Below, piece after piece: positions 1 to 8,504 of a stretch of DNA of 64,000 nucleotides. Where the stretch lies: the NCBI GenBank assembly GCA_947503835.1, contig CANNFM010000009.1:1-64000 (forward strand), in the 5' to 3' direction. Position 1 is the first letter of the stretch. Each line of letters begins with the position of its first letter. The notes beneath the pieces were generated by a model, which had not been told where the DNA came from, made no database searches, and saw only the letters and a list, made by a program, of their open reading frames with translations. Both the position numbers and the translations under genes were made by a program. The stretch comes from an uncultured Aquimarina sp. GTDB taxonomy: Bacteria > Bacteroidota > Bacteroidia > Flavobacteriales > Flavobacteriaceae.

Positions 1-169
1 ATTAATCCAAATTTCTCTGGGCTATTCCCCAGTAAAAGGTAGGTTCTATACGCGTTACGCACCCGTGCGCCGGTCGTCATCTGTTGCAAGCAACAATGTT
101 ACCCCTCGACTTGCATGTGTTAAGCCTGCCGCTAGCGTTCATCCTGAGCCAGGATCAAACTCTTCATCG
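1..169 (-). rRNA. rrs: 16S ribosomal RNA, 5' end (partial)
   Basis: Read on the minus strand, positions 170 to 100 give the universal 16S 5' end: GAGTTTGATCCTGGCTCAGG (the classic 27F primer site) followed by the GATGAACGCTAGCGGCAGGC segment and the TTAACACATGCAAGTCGAGGGG stretch split over the V1 region. The gene continues past position 1, so only about 170 bases are present. The exact mature 5' end is inferred from the usual distance to the 27F site. An rRNA operon meeting the window edge suggests a contig or scaffold boundary nearby, which is an inference. Confidence 0.97.
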
Positions 170-444
170 TTTGTTCTTAAATACTATTCAAAACAATACA
201 ACGGAATTATAATCGTATCTCTATGATGTCTCTAGTCTTTATTCTTTGTAATAAACTATCGCTAGTTTAATACGCGCTGTCAATCAATATATCAATGAAC
301 TTTTACCAGTAAATCAAACCACTATTAATAGTCCTCTCTACTCTTGTTATTACCTAAGGAATCGAACCTTAATAAGTATCCTAAAATACCCAAACCATTA
401 TAATCAGTACCTCTGTGAACTTCGCTTATCGCTCTAAGCGGGTG

Positions 445-474
445 CAAATATACAACCCCTTTTTAAACCACCAA
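445..474 (-). promoter_or_regulatory. rRNA promoter, gene-proximal copy
   Basis: On the minus strand there is a -33 TTG (complement of 472-474) and, 19 bases further on, a perfect Bacteroidota -7 box TATATTTG (complement of 445-452). The consensus for the housekeeping sigma of this phylum is TTG-N19-21-TAnnTTTG. It points towards the 16S gene, with a start near 438-440. Confidence 0.8.
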
Positions 475-570
475 AACTTTTTTAAATTATTTTTTGAAAA
501 AGTTTTTCCGAGTAAGCCAAGCCCTAAATCCTCAATGAACACCGCAAAAAGAACCCCCTTTTTGCGGGTG

Positions 571-600
571 CAAACATACAACCCTTTTTTAATCCAACAA
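571..600 (-). promoter_or_regulatory. rRNA promoter, distal copy
   Basis: On the minus strand there is a -33 TTG (complement of 598-600), 19 bases, then TATGTTTG (complement of 571-578). The flanking GGGTGCAAAYATACAACC sequence is almost identical to the proximal promoter 126 bases away, so the pair appears to be a duplication. Confidence 0.75.
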
Positions 601-692
601 TACTTTTTTATCATCTTTTTTTAGCCTTTTTCGAAACAACAACGCAAAACCCTTAAAACATACACTTTACAACTCCAAAAAAAATGAAAATA

Positions 693-815
693 AAAGGGAT
701 AGTGATTGAAGCGGCATCCTTTTTTTTAATCGTATGCTGAGCTTGCCGAAGTATACGGTTTAAAAAAAGATATAGCGAAAAGCACGGTCGGGATATTTTT
801 TCATCCCGAATCCCC
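693..815. ncRNA. Candidate structured intergenic element
   Basis: The plus strand reads GAAGCGGCATCCTTTTTTTT, then a short palindrome (CGTATGCT at 731-738 facing AGTATACG at 750-757), then AAAAAAAGATATAGCGAAAAGC. The T-run and A-run pair, extending the palindrome to a long stem (about 721-769), with GCGGCAT facing TATAGCG as an internal loop. A second hairpin, TCGGGAT (788-794) with ATCCCGA (803-809), follows. From memory, blocks like GGCATCCTTTTT...AAAAAGATATAGCG recur in flavobacterial intergenic regions, but I cannot confirm that here. It could be a structured RNA, a repeat, or a bidirectional terminator between thrS and the rRNA operon. Confidence 0.4.
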
Positions 816-874
816 ACCGTTTAAAGCCTTTACCTTTTCATATGTAATTAATCAATTAAATATATACTATATTA

Positions 875-905
875 TTGTATGGATTTTAATATCGTATTAT
901 CTTTG
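875..905 (+). promoter_or_regulatory. Promoter of the thrS operon
   Basis: A TTG at 875-877 is followed after 20 bases by TATCTTTG at 898-905, a perfect TAnnTTTG -7 box. The predicted transcript would begin close to 910, about 15 bases before the thrS ATG. Confidence 0.75.
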
Positions 906-925
906 CTGCTTTAATTACAACAAAG

Positions 926-2872
926 ATGATCAAGATTACATTACCGGATGGTTCGGTTAGAGAATACAATAGTACTATTAGTGCTATGGATGTTGCAAAA
1001 GATATTAGTGAAGGTTTTGCCAGAAATGTGATTTCTGCAAAATTTAATGGAACTACTATTGAAACCTCTACGGAATTAACCACCGACGGCAATCTTGTTT
1101 TATTTACCTGGAGAGATGAAGAAGGTAAAACTGCTTTTAGACATTCTACTTCTCATGTTTTGGCCCAAGCTCTAGAAGAACTGTACCCTGGGGTTAAACT
1201 ATCTATTGGCCCTGCTATTGATAATGGGTTTTATTATGACGTAGATCTTGGAGACAAAACGATTTCTGAAAAAGATTTTAAATCGATTGAAGATAAAATG
1301 CTAGAGATTGCGAGAGGAAAGCATGACTTTAGAATGAGGTCGATTTCTAAAGCTGATGCTTTAGCTAAATATAAAGGAGAAGGAAACGAATATAAAGTTG
1401 AGCTGATCGAAAATCTGGAAGATGGTACAATAACATTCTGTGACCATGATACGTTTACCGATTTATGTCGTGGTGGCCATATTCCTAATACTGGGATTAT
1501 TAAAGCCGTAAAAATCATGAGCGTTGCGGGAGCATATTGGCGAGGAAACGAAAACAACCCTCAACTTACTCGTGTGTACGGAACTTCATTCCCGAAGCAA
1601 AAAGAACTGAAAGAATATTTAGAATTACTAGAAGAAGCAAAGAAACGTGACCATAGAAAGCTTGGGAAAGAACTTGAACTTTTTACATTTTCTCAAAAAG
1701 TAGGTCAAGGATTGCCTCTTTGGCTCCCAAAAGGAGCAGCTTTGAGAGACCGATTAGAGCAATTCTTAAAGAAAGCACAGAAAAAGGCTGGCTATGAAAT
1801 GGTAATGACGCCTCATATAGGGCAAAAAGAATTATATGTAACTTCTGGTCATTATGCGAAATATGGAGAAGATAGTTTTCAACCTATCAATACTCCAGCT
1901 GAAGGTGAAGAGTTCCTTTTAAAACCAATGAACTGCCCTCATCATTGTGAAATATACAATAGCGGACCATGGTCCTATAGAGATTTACCAAAGCGTTATG
2001 CAGAATTTGGTACCGTTTACAGATACGAACAGAGTGGTGAATTGCATGGACTAACTCGTGTTCGAGGTTTTACACAAGATGATGCCCATATTTTTTGTAC
2101 GCCTGACCAATTGGATTTAGAATTTAAAAAAGTAATAGACTTAGTCCTTTATGTTTTTGGTTCTTTAGGTTTTGAAAATTTTACAGCCCAGGTATCTGTA
2201 AGAGATTTGGACAATCCCGACAAATATATAGGAGATGTAGCTAATTGGGAAAAAGCAGAAAATGCCATTATTAGTGCAGCTAAAGATAAAAATCTAGACT
2301 ATGTAATTGAAAGTGGCGAGGCTGCCTTTTATGGCCCCAAGCTTGATTTTATGGTAAAAGATGCACTTGGAAGAAGCTGGCAATTAGGAACCATACAGGT
2401 GGACTACAACTTACCTGAGCGTTTTGATCTGACTTATAAAGGTAGCGATAACGAATTGCACAGACCCGTAATGATTCATCGTGCTCCTTTTGGAAGTATG
2501 GAAAGATTTATTGCTATATTACTGGAGCATACAGGAGGTAATTTCCCTCTTTGGTTAATGCCTGAGCAAGCTATTATACTCTCTATCAGTGAGAAATATG
2601 AAAAATACTCCGAAAAAGTTTTAAATTTGTTAGAAAATGACGAAATTCGCGCCCTCTCGGATCATAGAAATGAAACCATTGGTAAAAAGATCAGAGAAGC
2701 AGAAATGAATAAATTTCCTTATATTATAATAGTAGGGGAACAAGAAGCAACAGACAATACAATATCTGTTCGTAAACATGGCGGTGAAGACTTAGGTGCA
2801 ATATCAATTGAAAAGTTTTCTGAAATCGTTAAAGAAGAGATTAATAGAACACTAAAACCGTTTAACGGATAG
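926..2872 (+). CDS. thrS: Threonine--tRNA ligase
   Basis: Charges tRNA-Thr with threonine in the cytoplasm. The 648-residue length is normal for the bacterial enzyme. In order: a TGS domain (about 1-62), the editing and second additional domain with [14 protein letters not shown] (about 170-225), the class II catalytic core (about 270-540) and the anticodon-binding domain (about 550-645). Visible motifs are [13 protein letters not shown], whose Cys337 should bind the active-site zinc, the motif 2 stretch [19 protein letters not shown], and the motif 3 stretch [20 protein letters not shown]. The ATG at 926 lies just after a strong promoter. It is the first gene of the conserved thrS-infC-rpmI-rplT operon. 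Confidence 0.98.
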   Translation: MIKITLPDGSVREYNSTISAMDVAKDISEGFARNVISAKFNGTTIETSTELTTDGNLVLFTWRDEEGKTAFRHSTSHVLAQALEELYPGVKLSIGPAIDNGFYYDVDLGDKTISEKDFKSIEDKMLEIARGKHDFRMRSISKADALAKYKGEGNEYKVELIENLEDGTITFCDHDTFTDLCRGGHIPNTGIIKAVKIMSVAGAYWRGNENNPQLTRVYGTSFPKQKELKEYLELLEEAKKRDHRKLGKELELFTFSQKVGQGLPLWLPKGAALRDRLEQFLKKAQKKAGYEMVMTPHIGQKELYVTSGHYAKYGEDSFQPINTPAEGEEFLLKPMNCPHHCEIYNSGPWSYRDLPKRYAEFGTVYRYEQSGELHGLTRVRGFTQDDAHIFCTPDQLDLEFKKVIDLVLYVFGSLGFENFTAQVSVRDLDNPDKYIGDVANWEKAENAIISAAKDKNLDYVIESGEAAFYGPKLDFMVKDALGRSWQLGTIQVDYNLPERFDLTYKGSDNELHRPVMIHRAPFGSMERFIAILLEHTGGNFPLWLMPEQAIILSISEKYEKYSEKVLNLLENDEIRALSDHRNETIGKKIREAEMNKFPYIIIVGEQEATDNTISVRKHGGEDLGAISIEKFSEIVKEEINRTLKPFNG

Positions 2873-2914
2873 TACAACAATAAAAAAAATAAGTTTAATT
2901 TAAATTTTCAGGTC

Positions 2915-3466
2915 ATAGCAATAAGAAGAAGAAGGTCTCAAAAACCACTAAGAGTAATCAAAGAGGATGCTCACAGAATCAACCACAAAATTCGTGTTGA
3001 AGAAGTACGTCTTGTAGGTGATAATATTGAAGTTGGTGTATACCCAACCAAAAAAGCGCTGCAACTTGCTGAGGAGCAAGAATTGGATCTTGTAGAGATT
3101 TCACCTAAAGCTGTACCTCCTGTTTGTAAGATAATGGATTATAAAAAATTCCTTTATGAGCAGAAGAAAAGAGACAAAGCCTTAAAATCCAAGGCCACTA
3201 AAGTTGTTATTAAAGAAATCAGATTCGGACCCAACACCGATGAACATGATTATGAATTTAAGAAAAAACATGCTATCAAGTTCTTGAGTGAAGGTGCCAA
3301 ACTAAAGGCGTATGTTTTCTTTAAAGGGCGCTCTATTATTTATAAGGATCAAGGTCAAATCTTACTACTTAGACTTGCTCAAGAATTAGAAGAGTATGGC
3401 AAAGTAGAACAAATGCCTAAATTGGAAGGTAAACGTATGATTATGTTTATTGCTCCAAAAAAATAA
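2915..3466 (+). CDS. infC: Translation initiation factor IF-3, AUA start
   Basis: Binds the 30S subunit and enforces start-codon fidelity. There is no ATG, GTG or TTG at the proper N-terminus. Reading upstream in frame gives [23 protein letters not shown], matching the usual flavobacterial beginning MAIRRRR, so the initiator should be the ATA at 2915. This gives 183 residues, the normal size; starting at the TTG at 3083 would remove the whole N-terminal domain. The body shows [39 protein letters not shown] and the C-terminal [17 protein letters not shown] region. The frame is open back to the thrS stop. Non-canonical starts underlie IF-3 autoregulation in E. coli (AUU), and the same logic is inferred here. 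Confidence 0.93.
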   Translation: MAIRRRRSQKPLRVIKEDAHRINHKIRVEEVRLVGDNIEVGVYPTKKALQLAEEQELDLVEISPKAVPPVCKIMDYKKFLYEQKKRDKALKSKATKVVIKEIRFGPNTDEHDYEFKKKHAIKFLSEGAKLKAYVFFKGRSIIYKDQGQILLLRLAQELEEYGKVEQMPKLEGKRMIMFIAPKK

Positions 3467-3533
3467 AACATATGTAATTGCTGTTATCAGTAATTATTAA
3501 GATAATAAGTGAGATTATTAAAACAAGGATCAA

Positions 3534-3731
3534 ATGCCTAAAATGAAAACAAAATCCAGTGCAAAAAAGCGTTTTAAGCTTACCGGTACTGGTAAAATCA
3601 AAAGAAAGCACGCTTTTAAGAGTCATATTTTGACAAAGAAATCTAAAAAGCGTAAGCTAGCTTTAACGCACGCAACATTAGTGCACAAGAGCGATGAAAA
3701 TAGTATTAAAGAGCAATTACGTTTAAAGTAA
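3534..3731 (+). CDS. rpmI: 50S ribosomal protein L35
   Basis: A basic 65-residue protein beginning [20 protein letters not shown], the L35 signature, followed by [13 protein letters not shown]. It is a component of the large ribosomal subunit. It lies 67 bases after infC and upstream of rplT in the standard order. The size and sequence are normal. Confidence 0.97.
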   Translation: MPKMKTKSSAKKRFKLTGTGKIKRKHAFKSHILTKKSKKRKLALTHATLVHKSDENSIKEQLRLK

Positions 3732-3831
3732 TCACTTTTTAATCAGGTTAGAATTATTATAAACCCAGGAGTTAGGCCATTATGATTATTGATTTACGAA
3801 TGTAGATTTATAAATTATAAAAATATCAAGA

Positions 3832-3844
3832 ACCGATTATCGGT
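3832..3844 (+). promoter_or_regulatory. Small hairpin in the rpmI-rplT gap
   Basis: ACCGATTATCGGT is a 6-bp stem with a one-base centre, 26 bases before the rplT ATG. The 139-base rpmI-rplT gap is unusually long inside this operon, so a leader for L20 feedback control is possible. That role is inference only. Confidence 0.3.
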
Positions 3845-3870
3845 CGCCTACTACTAAAAAATTTAAAATT

Positions 3871-4215
3871 ATGCCAAGATCAGTAAATTCTGTTGCAAAA
3901 AGAGCTAGAAGAAAAAAGGTTCTTAAGCAAGCTAAAGGTTACTTTGGACGTCGTAAAAACGTTTGGACAGTAGCAAAAAATGCGGTTGACAAAGCAATGT
4001 CATATGCATATAGAGACCGTAGAAACAAGAAGAGAACTTTCCGTGCTTTATGGATCACACGTATTAATGCAGGTGCCCGTTTACATGGTATGTCTTACTC
4101 TCAATTTATGGGAAAAGTAAAAGCTAATAATATTGAGCTAAACCGTAAGGTTCTTGCCGATTTAGCAATGAACAACCCAGAAGCTTTCAAAGCTATTGTA
4201 GAAAAAGTAAAGTAA
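3871..4215 (+). CDS. rplT: 50S ribosomal protein L20
   Basis: A 114-residue basic protein starting [24 protein letters not shown], with [17 protein letters not shown] and [18 protein letters not shown], all diagnostic of L20. It is an assembly protein of the 50S subunit and binds 23S rRNA early. It is the last gene of the thrS operon and is followed by a strong terminator. Confidence 0.98.
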   Translation: MPRSVNSVAKRARRKKVLKQAKGYFGRRKNVWTVAKNAVDKAMSYAYRDRRNKKRTFRALWITRINAGARLHGMSYSQFMGKVKANNIELNRKVLADLAMNNPEAFKAIVEKVK

Positions 4216-4247
4216 TCTTTAAATAAACAATACAATCTCACTTATAT

Positions 4248-4278
4248 AAAAATCCCGCTTTTAGAGCGGGATTTTTTT
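4248..4278 (+). terminator. Rho-independent terminator after rplT
   Basis: ATCCCGCT (4252-4259), a 5-base loop and AGCGGGAT (4265-4272), followed by a run of T. This GC-containing 8-bp stem closes the thrS-infC-rpmI-rplT operon. Confidence 0.93.
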
Positions 4279-4313
4279 GTTTTCGTTTTTTGACAGAATA
4301 ACTTTTAATCGAT

Positions 4314-4349
4314 AAAAACTGTATTTAATCTGTTAAAAATACAGTTTTT
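4314..4349. repeat. Perfect 13-bp inverted repeat
   Basis: AAAAACTGTATTT (4314-4326) faces AAATACAGTTTTT (4337-4349) across 10 bases. With A-rich and T-rich ends it could be a second bidirectional terminator, or an operator for the membrane protein/histidine kinase pair whose first gene starts 38 bases later. The sequence does not decide between these. Confidence 0.55.
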
Positions 4350-4387
4350 CAGTATTTTATAGCTATTTTTAAGAAATTTGAAAAGAT

Positions 4388-4792
4388 ATGAAAAGAAACT
4401 ACCTCTTACTTACATTAGGATTATTTTTAATGGGCAGCACATTATTTGCTCAAGAACATAATGTACATTCTGAAGCTCGATTAGGAGTCGAACAAATTTT
4501 CGGTTTATTAGAGATGCCTTTTCTTGCCATTGCTCTTATCTTTAGTTTTCTTACCGCTACAAGGTTAAAGGGTGGTAAATTTGGATCAGGTATGACCATG
4601 CTTGCATGGGGCTTTGTAGTTATGGCCCTTGGACATCTTCATATGCAAATAGCACATATTTTTGATTATAATATTTTTAAGAATATGTTTGGAGATACAA
4701 CCGGTAATTATATTTGGTTTATTGCCCTAATAGTAACATGGGGCTTATCTGCATTAGGCTTTTATAAAATATACAAGGCCAGCAAAATATAA
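4388..4792 (+). CDS. Small multi-span membrane protein of unknown function
   Basis: The 134-residue product begins MKRNYLLLTLGLFLMGSTLFAQ, which reads as a signal peptide with a cut after Ala-Gln or as a first membrane segment. Three further hydrophobic spans follow (about 42-58, 68-86 and 107-127). His residues lie in or near the membrane at HLHMQIAHIFDY. I do not recognise the family. The gene ends 6 bases before a hybrid histidine kinase that has no membrane segments of its own, so the two are almost certainly co-transcribed. A role as the membrane sensing or anchoring partner of that kinase is an inference. Confidence 0.75.
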   Translation: MKRNYLLLTLGLFLMGSTLFAQEHNVHSEARLGVEQIFGLLEMPFLAIALIFSFLTATRLKGGKFGSGMTMLAWGFVVMALGHLHMQIAHIFDYNIFKNMFGDTTGNYIWFIALIVTWGLSALGFYKIYKASKI

Positions 4793-4798
4793 TACATA

Positions 4799-7561
4799 AT
4801 GATCAATTGGCTTAAAAGAATACTCCACCCAAAGAAAGCCGATTTTCCAAAAGATCAAGAAGAACAAGACATTTTTAATCTTATTGATTTTTTATGGAAC
4901 AAAATTGACACGCCCTCTAATGCCACTAATTTAAAAACAAAAATAAAAGTATTTAAAGGACTTACTTTTTCTAAGAAAATAGAATCGTTACCCGAATTAT
5001 ATCTACTTCTAGAAGAATTTATTACAGAAAAAAATATAGTAAACCGCCTTAATAAGCAAGAAGTACAAGACCTAGTATTTCTTAAGTATAGTTCTTTGTT
5101 TATGTATACTAGTTTTAGATTAATATTCGAACCCTTAAAAAAACAAGAACTAACGCTTTGTAGAGTTTTTCTTTTACAGGTTTTAGAGAAGTCATCAGAA
5201 CTTGTGGGTAGCTATAGTGATCCCCAAATTATAAAGATTAAAAAATACTTAGATACCTCACATGATTTTCAAACCATTGATTTAATAAAAGAACGAACAA
5301 ATTTGTTAGATTTTTCTAATCAGATTTTCTTTAAAATAAAAAATAGCTTGGGGATAAATGCAATCACCAATATTTATTTACTAATTTATAAGAAACACTT
5401 CCAATCATACCACCTGCTCGATTCTTTTACAGCAACACTAAATGTAATCCCCGAAGAAATTCTTGCAAAAGATCTCATTAATTTCCCCAGTAAGCAGCAA
5501 ATGCTTAAAATGTTACAAAAGCAGCTGTATAGCCTTGAAGAAATAAACGAAAGACTGACCGAAGAAATTATTGAGAGAAAAAAAGTAGAAGACGAATTAA
5601 AACATAGTGAGCATCTAAAAACTACTATTTTAGAAACAGCAATGGATGGGGTTATCTTAGTAAATAGTGAAGGAATTGTTCTTAACTGGAATAAACAGGC
5701 AGAGCATATACTAGAATTACAAAGAGAAGAAACTATTGGTAAAAGCCTCTACCCTCTTGTACCGTATAAGCTTAGACAGGAACTAAAAAGAAGTTTTAAT
5801 AATTATATACAAACAGGAGATGATGAATTGATCAACAAACGAGTTGAAACTTCTGTAAACAGAAAAAATGGCACATCGGTCTATGTAGAATTAACCATTA
5901 TCGCCATAGAAACCAAAGGTGATTATCTATTTAACGCATTTTTTAGAGACATCACAAACAAAAAAATTATTGATAATGAAATTAGAGAAGCTAAAGTATT
6001 TGCCGAAAAATCTGCTAAAGCCAAATCTGTATTTCTATCCAATATGAGTCATGAGATCAGAACTCCATTAAATGTAATCTTAGGGCTAACCGGAATCTTA
6101 CAAAAAAGTGATTTTAACAACCCGCAGGTTGATAAAAAAAACCTAGATGGTATTCAATTTTCTGCAGAAAATCTTTTGGTTTTAATTAATGACATTCTCG
6201 ACTTTTCTAAAATTGAAGCTGGGAAACTAACCCTTCATAATACAGACTTTAATATTAGAGAACTCATCTCTAATATATCGAGAGGTTTTAAAATAAAAGC
6301 AGACGAAAAAGGCATAGAATACAAAATGCATATTGACCCATCTGTACCCAAATTTATTATTGGAGATCAGTTACGACTAAATCAAATCTTAATTAACTTA
6401 CTGGGAAATGCTATAAAGTTCACTCAAAAAGGAAAAATAATAACACAAGTAAAAACTGAAAAGTCGGATAACGAGTCTATTACTATCCATTTTTCGGTAA
6501 AAGATACTGGAGTAGGAATTCCTGAGGATAAATTAGCAACTATTTTTGAAAGCTTTTATCAAGTACATAAACCCGGAAAACATAAAATAGAAGGTACCGG
6601 TCTGGGGCTTTCAATTTCTAAACAACTTATTGAATTGCAAGGAGGAACTCTAAATGCCGAAAGTCAACCAGGGATTGGATCAACTTTTGGCTTTTCTATA
6701 CAATATTCAAGAAGCAATTTGAAATCCTCTGAAATAAGTGAAATTTCATCAACAATTGAAAATTCCAAAATTTTATCAGGAATGAAAATTCTTGTCGTAG
6801 AAGATAACAAAATGAATCAATTTTTTATAGCGCAATTACTTTCTAATTGGAATATTGATACACATATTGCCGAAAACGGAAAAATTGCATTAGAAAAACT
6901 TGAAAACAATACATACGACCTAATTCTTATGGATATGCATATGCCTGTATTAGATGGTCCAGAGACCGCAGAACAAATCAGACAGTCAGATGACTCCAGA
7001 ATTAATCAAATTCCTATAGTCGCTTGCTCTGCAGATGTGTTTCCAGAATCCAAAAAGAAAGCAATAGAATCAGGGATGAATTTTTACCTAACCAAACCAC
7101 TAAGCGAAGAGGCATTAGAAGAAATCCTATATAGTCTTAGACTAAAAATTATTCAGAGCACTGCATCATCAGATAGCATAGAGAATACTATAAATCTTCC
7201 TTCCCAAAAAAAATGCGACCTCTCATTTTTAAGAACAACTTTTGATAATGATAATGAAATCATCAAAAGTGTACTTCAAATATTTATAGAAGAAACCCCA
7301 GAAGATTATGATAGGTTAAAAAATGCCACCGAAAATCAAAATGGGGTATTGATTAAAGAAGCTTCTCACAAACTTAAATCCAGTTTTAAAACACTAGGTC
7401 TGCAAGAAGAGTCAACTATTTTAGAAAAAATTGAGCACTTATCAAAAGAAAGTAAATTCTGTGAAATTTCGGAACTGTTTTTAAAATTAGATCATTCTTA
7501 CCCCAAAATAATAGAAGAAATCAAACAATCTATAAAGGAACTCACCTCTTTAAATACTTAA
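4799..7561 (+). CDS. Soluble hybrid sensor histidine kinase with PAS, receiver and Hpt domains
   Basis: A 920-residue multi-step phosphorelay protein. The first 220 or so residues are helical, unassigned, and have no signal peptide or membrane span. A short coiled coil (about 235-275) leads to a PAS domain (about 276-395). The HisKA domain carries FLSNMSHEIRTPLN, with phospho-accepting His418. The ATPase domain has NLLGNAIKFT, DTGVGIPEDKL and GTGLGLSIS. A receiver domain (about 662-785) has ILVVEDNKMNQ and LILMDMHMPVLDG, with Asp712. A C-terminal Hpt domain has EASHKLKSSFKTLG, with His857. No DNA-binding output domain is present, so a separate response regulator must receive the phosphate. 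The input signal is unknown; the upstream small membrane protein is the obvious candidate partner. Confidence 0.93.
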   Translation: MINWLKRILHPKKADFPKDQEEQDIFNLIDFLWNKIDTPSNATNLKTKIKVFKGLTFSKKIESLPELYLLLEEFITEKNIVNRLNKQEVQDLVFLKYSSLFMYTSFRLIFEPLKKQELTLCRVFLLQVLEKSSELVGSYSDPQIIKIKKYLDTSHDFQTIDLIKERTNLLDFSNQIFFKIKNSLGINAITNIYLLIYKKHFQSYHLLDSFTATLNVIPEEILAKDLINFPSKQQMLKMLQKQLYSLEEINERLTEEIIERKKVEDELKHSEHLKTTILETAMDGVILVNSEGIVLNWNKQAEHILELQREETIGKSLYPLVPYKLRQELKRSFNNYIQTGDDELINKRVETSVNRKNGTSVYVELTIIAIETKGDYLFNAFFRDITNKKIIDNEIREAKVFAEKSAKAKSVFLSNMSHEIRTPLNVILGLTGILQKSDFNNPQVDKKNLDGIQFSAENLLVLINDILDFSKIEAGKLTLHNTDFNIRELISNISRGFKIKADEKGIEYKMHIDPSVPKFIIGDQLRLNQILINLLGNAIKFTQKGKIITQVKTEKSDNESITIHFSVKDTGVGIPEDKLATIFESFYQVHKPGKHKIEGTGLGLSISKQLIELQGGTLNAESQPGIGSTFGFSIQYSRSNLKSSEISEISSTIENSKILSGMKILVVEDNKMNQFFIAQLLSNWNIDTHIAENGKIALEKLENNTYDLILMDMHMPVLDGPETAEQIRQSDDSRINQIPIVACSADVFPESKKKAIESGMNFYLTKPLSEEALEEILYSLRLKIIQSTASSDSIENTINLPSQKKCDLSFLRTTFDNDNEIIKSVLQIFIEETPEDYDRLKNATENQNGVLIKEASHKLKSSFKTLGLQEESTILEKIEHLSKESKFCEISELFLKLDHSYPKIIEEIKQSIKELTSLNT

Positions 7562-7591
7562 AAAAGAAGATATTTTCTATTCCTCTATCAC

Positions 7592-7599
7592 TATCTTTG
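7592..7599 (+). promoter_or_regulatory. -7 box very close to the SpoU methyltransferase start
   Basis: TATCTTTG, a perfect TAnnTTTG box, ends only 5 bases before the ATG at 7605. No TTG sits at the -33 position. If it is used, the mRNA would have almost no 5' leader. Confidence 0.55.
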
Positions 7600-7604
7600 C
7601 GCCT

Positions 7605-8429
7605 ATGCAAAATCAAATTAAAAGCGTACAGAATACCAAAATAAAATTTCTTACTCAGCTTAAAGAAAAATCTAGAATTCGAAAAAAAGAGGACCGTTTT
7701 ATTATTGAAGGTAAACGCGAAATTACTTTAGCTCTAGAAGGAAAATACACTATTACGCAACTATACTATTGTCCTTCTATCATTTCATATGAAGAAATTT
7801 CATTCATAATCAAGAGTTCTACTAATCAAATTGAACTGTATGAAATTACGACAGAAATCTACCAAAAACTTGCCTACCGAGCCACTACAGAAGGTATCTT
7901 AGCCATAGCCCAATCTAAAAATCTAGATATCGAACATCTCATATTACCTTCTAAAAATCCTCTTATTCTTATTGCCGAAGCACCAGAAAAACCTGGTAAC
8001 ATTGGAGCTTTACTTCGCACAGCAGATGCAGCTCAATTAGATGCTGTCTTAATTGCTAACCCAAAAACAGACATGTACAACCCCAATATCATACGATCAA
8101 GTGTAGGTTGTTTATTTACAAATACTATAGCCACAGGCACGTCTATTGATATCATAAATTTTCTAAAAAAACAACAGATTAATATATACGGTGCTGCTTT
8201 GCAAGCCTCTGTAAATTATTATACTCAAGATTACACCAAACCTTCTGCTATTGTTGTTGGCACAGAAGCTACTGGTTTAAGTGAAGATTTTTTGCGAAAT
8301 ACTACTCAAAACATCAAAATACCAATGAGTGGTGTGATTGATTCAATGAACGTTTCGGTCGCAGCCGGAATTCTAATTTTTGAAGCAAAACGTCAGCGGG
8401 ATTTCACAAATCAAAAGATTAAAAAATAA
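7605..8429 (+). CDS. TrmH/SpoU family RNA 2'-O-methyltransferase
   Basis: A 274-residue SPOUT-class enzyme predicted to 2'-O-methylate rRNA or tRNA using S-adenosylmethionine. The N-terminal substrate-binding domain (about 1-105) contains KSRIRKKEDRFIIEGKREI. The knot domain (about 115-270) shows the three SpoU motifs: EAPEKPGNIGALLRTADA, IVVGTEATGLSEDFL and IPMSGVIDSMNVSVAAGILIFE. The exact target nucleotide cannot be assigned from sequence. It has its own promoter box and lies 43 bases after the hybrid kinase. Confidence 0.92.
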   Translation: MQNQIKSVQNTKIKFLTQLKEKSRIRKKEDRFIIEGKREITLALEGKYTITQLYYCPSIISYEEISFIIKSSTNQIELYEITTEIYQKLAYRATTEGILAIAQSKNLDIEHLILPSKNPLILIAEAPEKPGNIGALLRTADAAQLDAVLIANPKTDMYNPNIIRSSVGCLFTNTIATGTSIDIINFLKKQQINIYGAALQASVNYYTQDYTKPSAIVVGTEATGLSEDFLRNTTQNIKIPMSGVIDSMNVSVAAGILIFEAKRQRDFTNQKIKK

Positions 8430-8504
8430 TGTCAAAATAAATTAAAATCATTATATTACCACCTCCTTCGTACCCCAAAGGATTGAACTAATTGCTTAAA
8501 ACTG

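Larger units (their letters stand above)
170..640 (-). promoter_or_regulatory. rRNA operon leader and upstream control region
   Basis: This stretch upstream of the 16S gene holds no credible protein gene. It contains about 270 bases of transcribed leader (170 to about 439) and two promoter modules that resemble each other closely (about 440-505 and 566-630). Both modules read, on the minus strand, as a T-rich block, GGGTTGTATRTTTGCACCCGC, then the start region. Small open frames overlapping here are shadows of these promoter repeats. Confidence 0.75.

Noticed and set aside
415..624. Two overlapping open frames (plus 415-624, minus 426-614)
   Set aside because: They lie exactly over the tandem rRNA promoters and are complementary shadows of the repeated promoter sequence; composition is low-complexity and there is no gene context.
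886..1092. Minus-strand frame over the thrS promoter and 5' end
   Set aside because: Antisense shadow of thrS; no family features.
3083..3466. Start of infC at TTG 3083
   Set aside because: It would remove the whole N-terminal domain of IF-3, whose sequence is clearly coded upstream in frame.
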